This document shows, piece after piece, positions 6,418-7,580 of a stretch of 7,580 nucleotides of DNA. A program made the translations under genes and the position numbers. This stretch comes from CAZVLE01 sp964627855 (GTDB lineage Bacteria > Bacillota > Dethiobacteria > DTU022), in assembly GCA_964627855.1 (NCBI GenBank), contig CAZVLE010000129.1:1-7580 (forward strand), written 5' to 3'. The first letter of the stretch is position 1. The number at the start of each line of letters is the position of its first letter. A model generated the notes under the pieces. It was given only the letters and a program-made list of their open reading frames with translations. It did no database searches and was not told the origin of the DNA.

Positions 6418-7580
6418 ATGCAAAAGCCGCTGGCTGGGATAAAAGTAGTCGATTTAAGCCGCTTTATTGCCGGTCCTTACTGTACCATGAAGCTCGGCGA
6501 TATGGGAGCCGAGGTAATCAAGGTGGAAACTCCGGGCAAGGGAGATGATTCAAGGGCACTTGGCCCGCCTTTTTTGGCCGGTGAGTCAGCCTACTACCTT
6601 TCTTTTAACCGCAGCAAAAAAAGCATTGCTCTCAACCTGCGGGAAGAGAAAGCGAAGACAATTCTCCGGCAGCTGATCAGCGAGGCCGATGTATTCGTAG
6701 AGAACTTTCGCATCGGGGTTACCGAGAAAATGGGCCTGACCTATGAAGAAGTCAAAAAAATAAAGGAAGATATCATTTATTGCTCAATAACCGGCTACGG
6801 GCACAACAGCCCTTACCGGGAAAAGCCGAGCTTTGATGTTATGATCCAGGGTGAGGCGGGTTTGATGAGCATTACAGGATTTCCCGATGGGCCTCCGCAG
6901 CGCCTCGGGGTAGCCATAGCCGATGTCCTTGGGGGCTTTCATGCCGTGGAAGGGATCCTCCTGGCCCTGCTGGTTCGTCAGAAAACGGGACAGGGTCAGT
7001 TTGTCGATGTATCGCTGATGGATTCTATCATTGCTATTCTGACTTACCAGGCCGGAAATTTCCTTGCCACCGGTGAAGTTCCGCAGCGGGTCGGCAATCG
7101 CCATCCGATGATCACTCCCTATGAAAGCTTTGAAACGGCTGACGGCTATGTAATTTTTGCCGTTGGCAATCAGAGGTTATGGGAAAACTTTATAAAGGTT
7201 CTGGGTAGGGAAGATTTGAATGATGATCCCCGTTTTGCCGAAATGAAGGGTCGCAACCAGCATCCTGAAGCATTAAAGGAGATTCTTGAAGAGATCACCA
7301 GGAAGAAAACAACCGAAGAATGGGTAACTGTGATGGAAGAGGCCGGGGTTCCCTGCGGTCGTATTCGAACCATTGACCAGGTTCTTACTGATCCACACGT
7401 GGATGTGCGGGAAATGGTAGTTGAAAAAGAGCATCCTACTGCGGGCAAAATTAAGCTGATTGGTGTTCCGACCAAGCTATCACTGACACCCGGAGAGGTT
7501 ACGGCGCCGCCGCCGACTCTTGGCCAACACACGACAGAAATACTGGAAGGCCTTGGCTACAGTAAGACAGATATAAAGGG
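6418..7580 (+). CDS. CaiB/BaiF family (class III) CoA-transferase, 3' end cut by window
   Basis: The open frame runs from the ATG through 387 full codons and is still open at the edge. Family members are about 390-400 residues, so only a few codons should be missing. It begins MQKPLAGIKVVDLSRFIAGPY, the classic opening of the family, followed by LGDMGAEVIKVE (26-37), NRSKKSIALNL (64-74) and SITGYG (123-128). The conserved catalytic aspartate is D169 (in GVAIADVLGG), which in family III enzymes forms acyl-anhydride and aspartyl-CoA intermediates. GQGQFVDVSLMDS (191-203) and GNRHPMITPYESFETADG (226-243) are also typical. The enzyme moves CoA between carboxylic acids in the cytoplasm. The substrate pair cannot be read from sequence; formyl-CoA, carnitine, bile-acid, succinate and aryl-lactate enzymes all share these motifs. 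The nearby activase-type gene makes a role in 2-hydroxyacyl-CoA or other anaerobic acyl-CoA metabolism plausible but unproven. It is divergent from the SOS operon and has its own strong ribosome binding site. Confidence 0.93.
   Translation, partial: MQKPLAGIKVVDLSRFIAGPYCTMKLGDMGAEVIKVETPGKGDDSRALGPPFLAGESAYYLSFNRSKKSIALNLREEKAKTILRQLISEADVFVENFRIGVTEKMGLTYEEVKKIKEDIIYCSITGYGHNSPYREKPSFDVMIQGEAGLMSITGFPDGPPQRLGVAIADVLGGFHAVEGILLALLVRQKTGQGQFVDVSLMDSIIAILTYQAGNFLATGEVPQRVGNRHPMITPYESFETADGYVIFAVGNQRLWENFIKVLGREDLNDDPRFAEMKGRNQHPEALKEILEEITRKKTTEEWVTVMEEAGVPCGRIRTIDQVLTDPHVDVREMVVEKEHPTAGKIKLIGVPTKLSLTPGEVTAPPPTLGQHTTEILEGLGYSKTDIK

Overview
The window looks like chromosomal DNA of an anaerobic member of the Bacillota, probably a clostridial or syntrophic lineage. 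Three observations support this: strong AAGGAG-type ribosome binding sites, a YolD-like protein paired with a UvrX-type Y-family polymerase under a Gram-positive style LexA box, and a giant oxygen-sensitive-type CoA dehydratase activase. The species cannot be named from the sequence alone.

Layout. Positions 1-310 hold no protein gene. They contain a conspicuous structured element (about 19-231) whose ends form a long inverted repeat and whose interior holds several more hairpins, followed by a weak promoter candidate. Positions 320-4681 (+) encode a 1453-residue fusion protein with two BadF/BadG/HgdC-type activase domains, a cysteine-rich linker, a DUF2229-type region and an HgdB-like C-terminal region. 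Converging on it and overlapping it by 6 bases is a two-gene minus-strand operon: a Y-family translesion DNA polymerase (5014-6246) followed by a YolD-like protein (4676-5017), joined by an ATGA overlap. The operon has an extended -10 promoter and a LexA-type operator immediately upstream, so it is probably an SOS-induced mutagenesis or lesion-bypass cassette. Divergent from it, a CaiB/BaiF-type (class III) CoA-transferase gene starts at 6418 and runs off the end of the window, very near its expected C-terminus.

How the genes relate. The activase-type fusion and the CoA-transferase both belong to acyl-CoA chemistry of anaerobes; class III CoA-transferases and HgdC-type activators work together in known 2-hydroxyacyl-CoA dehydration pathways. 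A shared pathway here is only an inference, because the DNA repair operon lies between them and no separate dehydratase subunits are visible.

The items most worth a second look are the structured element at the left edge, the tandem-activase architecture with four retained cluster cysteines but unequal ATP sites, and the SOS-controlled polymerase/YolD operon.
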